A stretch of DNA of 64,000 nucleotides, from positions 68,604 to 132,603 of the forward strand of contig JAAVFD010000012.1 in assembly GCA_014800945.1 (NCBI GenBank), given 5' to 3'. A program made the position numbers and the translations under genes. Positions 37,737-48,074 of the stretch are shown here, in pieces. Numbering within the stretch: position 1 is the first letter of the stretch; every line of letters begins with the position of its first letter. The notes below the pieces were generated by a model. That model made no database searches. It was not told the origin of the DNA and saw only the letters and a program-made list of their open reading frames with translations. Source of the DNA: Barnesiella sp. (lineage in GTDB: Bacteria > Bacteroidota > Bacteroidia > Bacteroidales > Muribaculaceae).

Positions 37737-39008
37737 ATGGAAACAATATCTACAGCAGCTACTCCATTTGAAAACATCACCTCCGACACTGTCAAGAGCG
37801 AGGTGGAAACCAAGCCCGACAAATACATCTGGGGAATTTACATATTTCTTTGTATTGTGTCGATTATTGAACTTTACAGCGCATCCTCACGTGAGGTAGC
37901 ATCGGCAAAAATAGGTGTTTATGGACCGGTGCTGCGTCACATTTTCATGCTTGCCGCCGGTTGCGGTATCATGCTTCTGCTACAGAGAGTGCACTACCGC
38001 AAATTCCGACCGCTTGTTTGGGCATTTGCCCTTATAAGTGTCGTTATGATGCTGTACGTCATGTTTTTCGGAGAAATTGTCAACGGTGCAAGAAGAAGCT
38101 TCAACCTCTGCGGTGTAACCATTCAGCCTTCGGAATTTCTCAAGCTGTCGGCTGTGCTTGTTGTGGCTCTGCTCATGTCCAAGAATCAGATTAAAGGAGG
38201 AGTCGGAAAAGTCGGTGTCATGCTGTCTGCCGGCGCAATCATGCTGTTCGGCGGATTGTTGATTAAGCAGGGTATGACAAACACACTTCTGCTTATGGGC
38301 ATCAGTCTGTCCATGATGATTATCGGTGGAGTCGAATGGTCCAAATTCTTCAAGGTATTATTTGTTTATATGATATGCTGCGGTGTTTTCTATGTCTTTA
38401 TTAAATCAGACGATAGCGAAGATAACCGTAGCGGCACATGGAAAGAACGTATTGAACGTTTTGTGGGTGACGGTGAACCGAAATACAAACAGGAGATAAA
38501 TGCCAAGAACCGTCAGGAAATGTTTTCCTACATGGCACAGGCAAATGGCGGGGTATTCGGTGTGTTCCCGGGTAATTCTCGAGAAACCGCCCGTCTTCCG
38601 CTCGCTTTTTCCGATTTCATCTATGCCATAATTATTGAGGATACCGGACTTGTCGGAGGTATCCTGATACTTGTTGCATATATGCTTCTACTCGGAAGGG
38701 CTAATGCCATCGCATCAAAGTGCTCGCGAGTCTTTCCTGCCCTGCTTGTCATGGGGCTGGCGGTGATGATTGCATTTCAGGCACTTTTCCACATGGCTAT
38801 CGTCTCGGGATTCTTCCCGGTGAGCGGACAACCGCTTCCACTGATATCAAAGGGAGGCACCTCGATACTGATTACTTCAATTGCACTCGGAATGATGCTG
38901 AGTGTCAGCCGGTTCGCAATCAGAAACACCGAAAAGAAAGACAAAATCAATGAAGAAATCAATGCTCTGCCGGAAGATATTCGCGCAGCTAACCCTACAC
39001 AGCTTTAA
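37737..39008 (+). CDS. ftsW: Cell division protein FtsW (SEDS family)
   Basis: GARRSFNLCGVTIQPSEFLKLSAV, GFFPVSGQPLPLISKGGTSILITSIALGMMLSVSR. Confidence 0.94.
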   Translation: METISTAATPFENITSDTVKSEVETKPDKYIWGIYIFLCIVSIIELYSASSREVASAKIGVYGPVLRHIFMLAAGCGIMLLLQRVHYRKFRPLVWAFALISVVMMLYVMFFGEIVNGARRSFNLCGVTIQPSEFLKLSAVLVVALLMSKNQIKGGVGKVGVMLSAGAIMLFGGLLIKQGMTNTLLLMGISLSMMIIGGVEWSKFFKVLFVYMICCGVFYVFIKSDDSEDNRSGTWKERIERFVGDGEPKYKQEINAKNRQEMFSYMAQANGGVFGVFPGNSRETARLPLAFSDFIYAIIIEDTGLVGGILILVAYMLLLGRANAIASKCSRVFPALLVMGLAVMIAFQALFHMAIVSGFFPVSGQPLPLISKGGTSILITSIALGMMLSVSRFAIRNTEKKDKINEEINALPEDIRAANPTQL

Positions 39009-39023
39009 TATATAATATAAGGT

Positions 39024-40151
39024 ATGAAGAGTGACACACATAAACCGTTAAGGGTAATAATCAGCGGAGGAGGTACCGGGGGGCACATTTTCCCTGCTCT
39101 ATCTATCGCTGAGGCTCTTAAACGTGCAAATCCGGACACCGAAATTCTATTTGTCGGTGCTGAAAACAGAATGGAAATGGAAAAGGTTCCGGCAGCGGGT
39201 TTCCCTATTGTCGGACTTCCGGTTGCCGGATTTGACCGAAAGCGTCTGTGGCGTAATTTCAAGGTATTAGCCAAACTTTTCAAAAGTATGGCTAAGGCTA
39301 AGAAAGTAATTAAGGATTTTGCACCTGATGTTGCCGTTGGAGTGGGGGGATACGCTAGCGGACCGGTGCTGAAGCAGGCACAGGCGGCTTCTATTCCTAC
39401 TGTGTTGCAGGAACAGAACTCATACCCCGGAGTGACCAATAAGATGCTTGCTCCCAAGGCTAAGGCTATTTGCACAGCCTATCCGGAGATGGATCGTTTT
39501 TTTCCTGCTGAAACAATTGTGCTTACCGGAAATCCCGTGCGTGCGGCTCTGACAGCATCCACCCTGACAAAGGAGCAGGCTTGTGAAGCACTCGGGTTTG
39601 ACCCGGCTAAGCCGCTGCTGTTTGTTACCGGTGGCAGCCTGGGCGCAAGAACGATTAACCGGAGCGTGGAAGCTGCTCTGAAGCTGTTTGCCGAAAAAGA
39701 GATTCAGGTACTGTGGCAAACCGGAAAACTGTATGCCGATGAATGCCGCAAGGCAGCCGAACCTTATCCTTTAGTAAAGGCTATGCCGTTAGTAAAGGCT
39801 ATGCCGTTCATTGCCGACATGGCTACAGCCTATCGGGCAGCAGACCTCGTTGTGGCAAGAGCGGGAGCCGGCACTATTTCTGAGCTTGAATTGCTCGGCA
39901 AACCTGCTATTCTTATACCCTCGCCGAATGTGGCGGAAGACCACCAGCGCAAAAATGCCGAGGCGCTGACCTCGCGCGGAGCGGCAATGATGATTCTGGA
40001 TGCTGACGCACCTGCTGTGCTTGGCGAAAAAGTATGCTCGCTCATTGGCAATAAGGACGCTCTCACCGGTCTCGGAGCCGCTGCGGCTTCGCTTGCCAAA
40101 GAAAACAGTGCGGAGAAAATTGTAGATGTTATTTATTCGGTAGTAATATGA
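39024..40151 (+). CDS. murG: UDP-N-acetylglucosamine--N-acetylmuramyl-(pentapeptide) pyrophosphoryl-undecaprenol GlcNAc transferase MurG
   Basis: ISGGGTGGHIFPALSIAEAL, GVGGYASGPVL, EQNSYPGVTNKML, VARAGAGTISELELLGKPAILIPSP. Confidence 0.97.
   Translation: MKSDTHKPLRVIISGGGTGGHIFPALSIAEALKRANPDTEILFVGAENRMEMEKVPAAGFPIVGLPVAGFDRKRLWRNFKVLAKLFKSMAKAKKVIKDFAPDVAVGVGGYASGPVLKQAQAASIPTVLQEQNSYPGVTNKMLAPKAKAICTAYPEMDRFFPAETIVLTGNPVRAALTASTLTKEQACEALGFDPAKPLLFVTGGSLGARTINRSVEAALKLFAEKEIQVLWQTGKLYADECRKAAEPYPLVKAMPLVKAMPFIADMATAYRAADLVVARAGAGTISELELLGKPAILIPSPNVAEDHQRKNAEALTSRGAAMMILDADAPAVLGEKVCSLIGNKDALTGLGAAAASLAKENSAEKIVDVIYSVVI
39771..39806 (+). repeat. Perfect 18-bp tandem duplication inside murG
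   Basis: TTAGTAAAGGCTATGCCG x2; encodes LVKAMP-LVKAMP. Confidence 0.97.
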
Positions 40152-41524
40152 AGCCAAACGTTTATTTCATAGGTGCCGGAGGTATCGGCATGGCGGCTCT
40201 GGAGCGCTATCTGCTTGCTAAAGGACACCAAGTTGCCGGTTATGACCGCACGGAAACTGATCTCACGAAAGCTCTTGCAGCCGAGGGAGTAAGCATTTCG
40301 TTTGACGGCTCTCCCGAAAGCATCCCCGCTAATTTCACCGACCCTGATACCACTCTGGTGGTTTATACCCCTGCGGTTCCTGAATCTCTACCGCTCTTCA
40401 AATGGTTTCGTGACAACGGTTTTGAGATAGTCAAGCGTGCAAAGCTGCTCGGTGAGATAACACGCATGAGCAAAGGGCTCTGCTTTGCCGGAACACATGG
40501 AAAGACAACCACATCATCCATGGCGGCGCATTTGCTGCACAACACCCCGGTGGGATGCAGTGCATTTCTCGGTGGAGTACTCCGAAACTACGGCACAAAC
40601 TTCCTGCTCAGTGAGTCATCGCCATACACTGTTATCGAGGCTGATGAATACGACCGCTCGTTTCATCATCTCACACCTTATATAGCTGTTATCACCGCAA
40701 CCGATCCCGACCACCTCGATATTTATGGCACGGAAGAGGCATATCTTGAAAGTTTCGCACGGTTTACAGAACTCATCCGTCCCGACGGAGCTCTAATTAT
40801 CCACACCGGATTAAAACTCAAACCGAGAGTAGCACCGGGAGTTAAAATCTTCACCTATTCCCGCGATGAAGGAGATTTCCACGCAGAAAATATTCGCAGG
40901 CAAAACGGGCGCATAACATTTGATTGCGTAACCCCGGATGGTGTCATAAAAGATATAGAACTCGGAGTGCCGGTGGAAATCAATATTGAAAATGCCATTG
41001 CTGCCATTGCTGCAGTGACAATAGCCGGAGAGGCTTCAGACGAAACTGTGCGCAAGGCTATGGCATCATTCATGGGACCCAAACGCCGGTTTGAGTTCTA
41101 TTTGCGTGAGGACGGACCAAAAGGCAGATCCATAATTGATGATTATGCCCATCACCCCGATGAGCTCAAAGCATCGATAACCTCGGTGAAATCCCTTTAC
41201 CCCGACAGAAAACTTACCGTTGCCTTCCAGCCGCACCTGTACTCACGCACAAGAGATTTCGCCGAGCAGTTTGCCGATGCACTTTCGCTCGCTGATGAGG
41301 TTATTCTTCTTGATATATATCCTGCACGCGAAGAGCCCATTCCGGGTGTTACATCAAAAATTATATTCGACAAGGTGAAAACACCCGATAAAGTTATGAT
41401 TTCAAAGCAAGAGTTGACAAACACCATAAAAAAATGTAACTTTGAAATTTTATTGACAGCTGGAGCCGGTGACATGAGCGAAATGTTGCCGCAGATTGTA
41501 AAAATTGTTGAGCAAGCAAAATGA
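40148..41524 (+). CDS. murC: UDP-N-acetylmuramate--L-alanine ligase MurC
   Basis: GAGGIGMAALERYLLAKGHQVAGYD, FAGTHGKTTTSSM, VIEADEYDRSFHHLTPYIAVITATDPDHLDIYG, IDDYAHHPDELKAS. Confidence 0.96.
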   Translation: MKPNVYFIGAGGIGMAALERYLLAKGHQVAGYDRTETDLTKALAAEGVSISFDGSPESIPANFTDPDTTLVVYTPAVPESLPLFKWFRDNGFEIVKRAKLLGEITRMSKGLCFAGTHGKTTTSSMAAHLLHNTPVGCSAFLGGVLRNYGTNFLLSESSPYTVIEADEYDRSFHHLTPYIAVITATDPDHLDIYGTEEAYLESFARFTELIRPDGALIIHTGLKLKPRVAPGVKIFTYSRDEGDFHAENIRRQNGRITFDCVTPDGVIKDIELGVPVEINIENAIAAIAAVTIAGEASDETVRKAMASFMGPKRRFEFYLREDGPKGRSIIDDYAHHPDELKASITSVKSLYPDRKLTVAFQPHLYSRTRDFAEQFADALSLADEVILLDIYPAREEPIPGVTSKIIFDKVKTPDKVMISKQELTNTIKKCNFEILLTAGAGDMSEMLPQIVKIVEQAK

Positions 41525-42483
41525 AGAAAAGCAGTACGCTAAAAAATATGAGAAAGGCTAAGAGACAGCGCACCCTTTATCAGGCATTGGGTTCGGTGAT
41601 TCTTGCCATATATCTCGTTATAGCTCTTAATGTTACTGCGGGTGTAAGCGCAAACAGAGAGTGCACCGGGCTGAGAATTGCTGTTAACGACACCACCTCT
41701 CTGAAATTTGTGACAGCTCCTGAACTCGCTAAAGAACTCGGCACTCTTCCGCTTGACGTTAACGGAGTGAAAATCAACAGCATCAACACTGACAGCATCG
41801 AGCGCTTTCTAAGCTCAATCGACAATATTGAAAAGGTGAATGTGCTTCGCCTCACCGATGGCACCGTGCTCATAACCGTTGATCCTCTCCACCCGGTTGC
41901 AAGGGTATTTGACAAAGACCGGTCATATTACATCAACAGAACCGGAAAACGGATTTCGGCAAATGCACGGTATCATATAGATGTACCTGTTATTCAGGGA
42001 CATTTCACCGACTCGCTCTTCCCACCGGAAAAAATTGTACCACTGCTTGATTACATAACATCCGATTCGCTTTGGAATTCATTGATTTCCATGATAAAAG
42101 TGGATAAATCAAATGATATAATACTCGTGCCAATAGTCAGAGGTCAGGTTATTAACTTCGGAACACCTGATGACTTCAAGAGCAAATTCCATAGGCTGGA
42201 AAGAATGTATGCAGAAGTCATGCCGGTAAAGGGATGGAACTACTATGACACCATCTCTGTGAAATGGAACAAGCAGATTGTTGCTACCAGACGGCAGAAA
42301 AGACTTGACAAGCCTAAGTTTATAGAAGAAGATGATGATGAGGAAACCGATATAGCCACCATGATTGCCGGTGATGGCGTTGCGCCCGGACAGGTTAAGG
42401 CAGGCGTTAAAGCTAAGGATGACAAACAGATTCCCGCATCAGTGATTAATAATAATGTAAAAGAAAAATCTCCCGCACAATAA
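41521..42483 (+). CDS. ftsQ: Cell division protein FtsQ (Bacteroidetes type)
   Basis: N-terminal TM, POTRA-like region (INSINTDSIERFLSSIDNIEKVNVLRLTDGTVLITVDPLHPVARV); murC-ftsQ-ftsA order. Confidence 0.85.
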   Translation: MKKSSTLKNMRKAKRQRTLYQALGSVILAIYLVIALNVTAGVSANRECTGLRIAVNDTTSLKFVTAPELAKELGTLPLDVNGVKINSINTDSIERFLSSIDNIEKVNVLRLTDGTVLITVDPLHPVARVFDKDRSYYINRTGKRISANARYHIDVPVIQGHFTDSLFPPEKIVPLLDYITSDSLWNSLISMIKVDKSNDIILVPIVRGQVINFGTPDDFKSKFHRLERMYAEVMPVKGWNYYDTISVKWNKQIVATRRQKRLDKPKFIEEDDDEETDIATMIAGDGVAPGQVKAGVKAKDDKQIPASVINNNVKEKSPAQ

Positions 42484-42490
42484 TTCATAT

Positions 42491-43774
42491 ATGGACAGCA
42501 CAACAATTGTAGCCCTTGAAATTGGCAGCTCCAAAATTTGTGGAGCGGTTGGCACCGTTAACGCCGAAGGCATACTCACAGTCAAGATTGTTGAGGAGGA
42601 GCCACTCGTTGATAGTGTAAGATATGGACAACCGAGAAATATTAAGGTTGCCTCAACATCTATCCAGAGGATTCTCCGCAAAATACAGAACCGTCTGGAG
42701 GGACGGAAGATTCTGAATGCGTATGTTGGGATAGGAGGCCGCTCGCTCGGCTCTATTGCTACACAAGTGGAGAGAAACTTGCCGCCGGAAACAGAAGTGA
42801 CACCGGAATTGCTGAACAGACTCAATATTGAAGCAAAAAATTCGGCTAATACCGATAAAGATATTCTCAAAGTTGAACCGAAAGCGTTCTTTATCGACAA
42901 TGTGAGAATTGATAAAGACCCCGTGGGTATGTACTGTTCCGATATCAGAATGGATGCCAATCTGATAGTTTGCAGAAAACAACTCAAAAGAAATGTTGAT
43001 CTCCTCGTAAAGGAAACTGTCGGGCTCGGAGTAACGGGATATGTCACCAGACCTATTGCTGAGGCTGAACTTGTGCTGACACCCGATGAAAAGAGACTCG
43101 GCTGCATGCTCGTTGACTTCGGAGCTGAAACCACTACGGTGGCTATTTACAAACAGGGCAGGCTGCAGTATCTCTCTACTCTTCCGATGGGCTCAAGAAA
43201 TATCACTCGCGATATCACCACCCTCAACTATGTGGAGGAGGAAGCGGAAAATATCAAGATTACGAGAGGACACGCTTCTTACACCAGAGAAACCGGCGAC
43301 AGTGTTTCTCTGCCGGAAATCACTCATCTGGTGGTACACCGCACATCGGAAATTATAGCGAACATCAAGGCACAGATTAAATATGCTTCACTAACAGCAC
43401 AGGAACTGCCGGGAGGAATTGTGATTGTGGGACGAGGAGCTAAATTGCCGGGATTCAGCGAAAAGGTTGCGGGTGAAACCGCACTTAAAGTCAGAATCGG
43501 TACCGCTAATTCACCCATGGTGAGAATTGGCGACAGCCGTATTCCCTCAGATTCTGTGGATATCATTTCTATTCTACTTGCAGGCAGTGCTGACCCTGTG
43601 GAATGTATTGAACCTAAACCGGAACCGGTGACACCGCAAGAAGAGCAGGAAACAGAACCGGAACCGGAGTATAACGACGGTAAATCAGGCAAAGGTAAGA
43701 ATCCTTTCAGCGGTTGGGTTAAAGCCCTTAAAGATGCGTTAAATCCCGGTGAAGAGGAGGATGAAGATTTCTGA
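42491..43774 (+). CDS. ftsA: Cell division protein FtsA
   Basis: ALEIGSSKICGAVGTV, MLVDFGAETTTVAIYKQGRLQYLSTLPMGSRNITRDI. Confidence 0.95.
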   Translation: MDSTTIVALEIGSSKICGAVGTVNAEGILTVKIVEEEPLVDSVRYGQPRNIKVASTSIQRILRKIQNRLEGRKILNAYVGIGGRSLGSIATQVERNLPPETEVTPELLNRLNIEAKNSANTDKDILKVEPKAFFIDNVRIDKDPVGMYCSDIRMDANLIVCRKQLKRNVDLLVKETVGLGVTGYVTRPIAEAELVLTPDEKRLGCMLVDFGAETTTVAIYKQGRLQYLSTLPMGSRNITRDITTLNYVEEEAENIKITRGHASYTRETGDSVSLPEITHLVVHRTSEIIANIKAQIKYASLTAQELPGGIVIVGRGAKLPGFSEKVAGETALKVRIGTANSPMVRIGDSRIPSDSVDIISILLAGSADPVECIEPKPEPVTPQEEQETEPEPEYNDGKSGKGKNPFSGWVKALKDALNPGEEEDEDF

Positions 43775-43825
43775 TTACTGATTATGATTGTGGATAGACC
43801 CTATATAAAACAACCGTAAAGAGAT

Positions 43826-45133
43826 ATGGACGAACAGTATAAGAACCAGATAGACAGCATAGCCGACAGTTTTGAAGCGGCTGAAAATAAGGCTGACAAT
43901 AAAATATACATCAAGGCAGTCGGAGTTGGCGGCGGTGGAGGCAATGCCGTAAACTATATGTACCGTCAGGGTATCAAAAATGTAGCATTCGCATTGGTAA
44001 ATACCGATGCCCAGGCACTTCGTTCATCGCCGATACCCACAAAAATCACAATTGGATCGGGACTTGGTGCCGGAAATAAACCCGTGGTGGCTAAGGAAGC
44101 GGCGGAAAAAGATCTGGAGAAAATCGAGACACTGTTTGAGGACAATACCCACATGGTTTTCATTACCGCTACTCTCGGTGGAGGAACCGGTACCGGAGCC
44201 GGACCTGTTGTTGCTAAAATTGCCAAAGACAAGGGGCTGCTCACTGTTGGCATTATCACGATTCCATTCTACTTTGAAGGAGATTCCAAAATCCTCAAGG
44301 CACTTGAGGGTGTGGAGGAAATGCGCAAGAATGTGGACTCCCTTCTGATTATAAACAATGACCGACTGATTGATATTTACGGGGAACTCGATTTTTTCAA
44401 TGCGCTTGAAAAAAGTGATGACACTCTCGCTACTGCGGCTCGATCCATATCCGAAATAATAACAACCGAAGGTCACATGAACCTTGACTTCAGAGATGTT
44501 GAAACAACTCTGAAAGATGGAGGAGATGCGATTATAAGCATTGGATATGGAGAGGGTCCTGACCGTCTCCGTCAGGCTATTGACAACTCACTAAATTCAC
44601 CATTGCTTAAAAACAGCAATATTCTGAGCGCTAAGAAATTGCTGTTTAACATCTATTTCTCTCAGAATGCCACCAATAAGTTCAAGATGAAAGAGATGGA
44701 TGAAATGACAAAATTTGTGAAGAGCATTGATTCAAAGGTCGATGTAATCTGGGGCACAAGTGTTGACAATGAACTTGGAGACACAGTGAAAATCGCGCTG
44801 CTCGCATCCGGTCTGGAAGTGGATTTGCAATCAAACAGTCAGGATGATGCCCGCCAGGAAATCCCCGATTCTCCACAGCAGACACCGATTGAATTTGACA
44901 GACTCAGAAGCGAGTATGGAAACAAGGTTGATGACTATAATACCAATTACATCATTCTTACTCCGGAGCAGATGGACGATGACAATATTATTGAGATTCT
45001 CGAAAACAACGTAGCCTATAAGCGTGAGAAAAAGCTTGTTGAAAGTCTCAAGCATACAAACTCCAACAATCCGGTCACGATGCCACAGAATTCCAACAGG
45101 GCAAGTTCAGGTAGTATCGAAATACAGTTCTAA
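43826..45133 (+). CDS. ftsZ: Cell division protein FtsZ
   Basis: GVGGGGGNAVNYMYRQGI, NTDAQALRSSPIPTKITIG, GGGTGTGAGPVVA; C-term SGSIEIQF. Confidence 0.98.
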   Translation: MDEQYKNQIDSIADSFEAAENKADNKIYIKAVGVGGGGGNAVNYMYRQGIKNVAFALVNTDAQALRSSPIPTKITIGSGLGAGNKPVVAKEAAEKDLEKIETLFEDNTHMVFITATLGGGTGTGAGPVVAKIAKDKGLLTVGIITIPFYFEGDSKILKALEGVEEMRKNVDSLLIINNDRLIDIYGELDFFNALEKSDDTLATAARSISEIITTEGHMNLDFRDVETTLKDGGDAIISIGYGEGPDRLRQAIDNSLNSPLLKNSNILSAKKLLFNIYFSQNATNKFKMKEMDEMTKFVKSIDSKVDVIWGTSVDNELGDTVKIALLASGLEVDLQSNSQDDARQEIPDSPQQTPIEFDRLRSEYGNKVDDYNTNYIILTPEQMDDDNIIEILENNVAYKREKKLVESLKHTNSNNPVTMPQNSNRASSGSIEIQF

Positions 45134-45134
45134 C

Positions 45135-45163
45135 AAAAAAACCGGCTGTCAGCCGGTTTTTTT
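45135..45163. terminator. Bidirectional terminator between ftsZ and dxs
   Basis: AAAAAAACCGGCT-GTC-AGCCGGTTTTTTT between convergent genes. Confidence 0.9.
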
Positions 45164-45182
45164 ATTAGAATTCCATTGATTA

Positions 45183-46940
45183 TTAAATAAGTTTAGCAGC
45201 TCTTTCGGCTATCTGCTCAGCGGTAAGACCGCAAGCACGTTGCACCTCACCGGCATCGAAACGGTTGAGGAATTCTTTCGGTAAACCCAGATTCACCACC
45301 TTAACGGGAGCTTCACCAAGGTAAGATGCCACTTTCTGACCGTAGCCACCGTCAATAATACCATCCTCGGCGGTAATAATCACATCATAGTTCTTCAATG
45401 AATCAAGTGCGGCTGTATCAAGCACTGATACATTGCGCGGATTTATGACTGTGGCTGAAACGCCTTTAGCCTCTAGCTTATCCGCCGCCTCTATCATGGT
45501 TGACAGGAATGTGCCTACGCCTATCAGGGCAACCTTGCTGCCTTTGCGCACAAACTCGTACTCTGCCCGACTGTAATCGTCAAGCAGTCCGGCAGCAGGA
45601 TTATGAACCACTGCGCCTCCGGGCTGACGCACAACTACCGGAGTCTTTGTCTGTGAAATCGCCCAGCGGAGCATTGACAGATACTCTTCCTTGCTCGTTG
45701 GAGTAAGTACCAGCAGACCGGGGATATTGCTCAGCAGACCGAGGTCAAAAAAGCCAAGGTGAGTCTCATCATTCATGCCGAACATTGAGCCGTAAACAAC
45801 ATTAAACACTGCAGGCTGACGGTTGAGAGCTGCATCCTGACTGAACTGATCGTAGGCGCGCTGGAGAAATGTGCTTACCACTCCGAATACAGGACGGACC
45901 CCGCCAGCCGCCATACCAGCGGCAAGATCTACCGCCTGCTGCTCAGCAATGCCAACATCTACAAACTGCTTTCCTGCCTGAATTCGGCGATTCTTTGAAA
46001 AACCAATAGCTCCGGGAGTGCCAGCGGTAATAACAGCAACCTGCGGATTCTTAGCCATCTGGTCAAGCATTTCTGTTGCAAAAATATCGGTGTAATCTTC
46101 GCCGGAATCGCTAACAAGAAGCTCGCCCGTTTCCGGGTCAAAAGGCATGCTCCAGTGAAATTTTTCCTGATTCTCCTCAGCAACCTTCAGCCCCAGACCC
46201 TTGAAGGTATTGATATGAACTACTACAGGACGGTCGCTGTCCTTTACCGACCGGAACATATTGATAAGCGATTCCAAATCATTGCCGGCATGAACATAGC
46301 GGTAAGCATAGCCGAATGAGCGGAACAGATTCGGCTCCCCCTCACCCTTGGTGTTGCGAAGCATACGCAAATCAGCATAAATACCGCCGTGGTTTTCAGC
46401 GATACTCATATTATTATCGTTCACAACCACGATGAAATTGCTGCCGAGGGTAGCACCGAAGTCCAGACCCTCGAAAGCCACACCTCCGCCAAGTGAACCG
46501 TCACCTATCACTGCTACAACGTTCTCTTTGCCGCCGCGCATATCGCGCGCTTTGGCAAGACCGCTGGCGAGTGATATAGCCGAAGAGGTGTGCCCGAGCG
46601 AAAACAGGTCATACTTGCTCTCGCGAGGATTGGTATAGCCTGTAACATCGTCATAGTGAGCAACATCTGTAAATGCGCTCATTCGCCCCGTTATCATTTT
46701 GTGGGGATAAGTCTGATGCGATACATCAAACACTATTTTATCTTCAGGGGTATTGAAAACATAATGAAGGGCAATCACTGCCTCAACCATGCCCAGGTTC
46801 GGGCCAACATGACCTCCGTGCGCCGAAACCTTGCTTATCAGAGCCTTGCGCATTTCAGCTGCAAGATGTTTGAGTTCGTCGATACTCATTTTACGGATAG
46901 CCTCGGGCGAGGTTATCTCATTCAAATCAATTGTACTCAT
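45183..46940 (-). CDS. dxs: 1-deoxy-D-xylulose-5-phosphate synthase
   Basis: GHVGPNLGMVEAVIALHYVFNTPEDKIVFDVSHQTYPHKM, VVNDNNMSIAENHGG, DVGIAEQQAVDLAAGMAAGG. Confidence 0.93.
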   Translation of the reverse strand: MSTIDLNEITSPEAIRKMSIDELKHLAAEMRKALISKVSAHGGHVGPNLGMVEAVIALHYVFNTPEDKIVFDVSHQTYPHKMITGRMSAFTDVAHYDDVTGYTNPRESKYDLFSLGHTSSAISLASGLAKARDMRGGKENVVAVIGDGSLGGGVAFEGLDFGATLGSNFIVVVNDNNMSIAENHGGIYADLRMLRNTKGEGEPNLFRSFGYAYRYVHAGNDLESLINMFRSVKDSDRPVVVHINTFKGLGLKVAEENQEKFHWSMPFDPETGELLVSDSGEDYTDIFATEMLDQMAKNPQVAVITAGTPGAIGFSKNRRIQAGKQFVDVGIAEQQAVDLAAGMAAGGVRPVFGVVSTFLQRAYDQFSQDAALNRQPAVFNVVYGSMFGMNDETHLGFFDLGLLSNIPGLLVLTPTSKEEYLSMLRWAISQTKTPVVVRQPGGAVVHNPAAGLLDDYSRAEYEFVRKGSKVALIGVGTFLSTMIEAADKLEAKGVSATVINPRNVSVLDTAALDSLKNYDVIITAEDGIIDGGYGQKVASYLGEAPVKVVNLGLPKEFLNRFDAGEVQRACGLTAEQIAERAAKLI

Positions 46941-47005
46941 ATCAATCTATTTTTGTCTTAATTATCTAACAGGTATAAACGAATCAATTGAAGAAAAGTT
47001 GCTTC

Positions 47006-47908
47006 TCATGACTTCTGGTATTCGGTAGGAGACATTCCCGTGAGATGCTTGAAGTACTTGCCGAAGCTCGACTGATTGGTGAAATTCAGCTCGTAGGCTA
47101 TCTGCTGAACATTCTTGCCTGAAAAGCGAAGCAGATTCTTAGCCTCCAACAGCACATACTCGTCAATCCAATCAGCAGCGCATTTGCCTGTTGACTCCTT
47201 AATTATAAGCGACAGATACTTCGGTGAGATAAAGAGCTTGGAAGCATAGAACGCTACAGACCGCTCACTCCGATGATATTCATGCACAAGACGTATAAAA
47301 TCCTTGACATAACCGGACCGGCGGCTTTTTATCTGGGTTCCTGCCGAATTTGCTTGAGGGTGATTGATACTGAACTGAATGAGCTGATACACAGTGGCTG
47401 AGATAAGACACCGCGATATGCTCCTGACACACTTCTCATCTGTATTGACACTCGTGTTTGAATGGATAAGGGAGAAATATTTCCTCATCAGATTGCTCTC
47501 ATCCTTTGAAAGGTCAAGTATGTTTGCCGGCGATGTGGGCATTCTCGCTGCCGTAAGCATATTGATATCGAGGTTTATGTCACGCATAAACGATTCAGAT
47601 ACTATCAGCAGGTATGCCTCAAGGTTTTCGCCATTTGCATTCCGTGTCTGGATAAGGCAGTCAGGACCTAAAACGGCAACAGAGTCAGATTTGAGCGTGT
47701 AGTGGGTCAGATTAACCTCAAGCTCGATTTCACCGTTGAGAATCAGCGCAATCATTATACCACCCAGGCGCGTAGGCGCCTTACCCATATCAGTGAACAG
47801 GTTCGGGTCAGACAACCGGGCACAGATATAGTCAGCGCCAAGTTTGCTGAACTCAGATGACACCTCTTCCAGCTCGTAACTTGATATTATTACATCCTCT
47901 TTTTTCAT
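47006..47908 (-). CDS. AraC family transcriptional regulator
   Basis: C-terminal AraC HTH: YHRSERSVAFYASKLFISPKYLSLIIKESTGKCAADWIDEYVLLEAKNLLRFSGKNVQQIAYELNFTNQSSFGKYFKHLTGMSPTEYQ. Confidence 0.92.
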   Translation of the reverse strand: MKKEDVIISSYELEEVSSEFSKLGADYICARLSDPNLFTDMGKAPTRLGGIMIALILNGEIELEVNLTHYTLKSDSVAVLGPDCLIQTRNANGENLEAYLLIVSESFMRDINLDINMLTAARMPTSPANILDLSKDESNLMRKYFSLIHSNTSVNTDEKCVRSISRCLISATVYQLIQFSINHPQANSAGTQIKSRRSGYVKDFIRLVHEYHRSERSVAFYASKLFISPKYLSLIIKESTGKCAADWIDEYVLLEAKNLLRFSGKNVQQIAYELNFTNQSSFGKYFKHLTGMSPTEYQKS

Positions 47909-48053
47909 GTATTTCTTTTCAAAACTTGCTCAAATTTAGAAATAAATATCAGAATATAAAGTATATTTTAGTGGATATGGTAAAAAGTGTGGCAATTTAT
48001 GCGAAACAATCGGAATATTGGATCATTAGAGCCGGTTGTAAAATGATTTTAAT

Positions 48054-48062
48054 TATATTTGC
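48054..48062 (+). promoter_or_regulatory. -7 box (TATATTTGC) upstream of the flippase-like gene
   Basis: TAnnTTTGC match ~12 bp before the start. Confidence 0.5.
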
Positions 48063-48074
48063 AGATTCTAAGAT

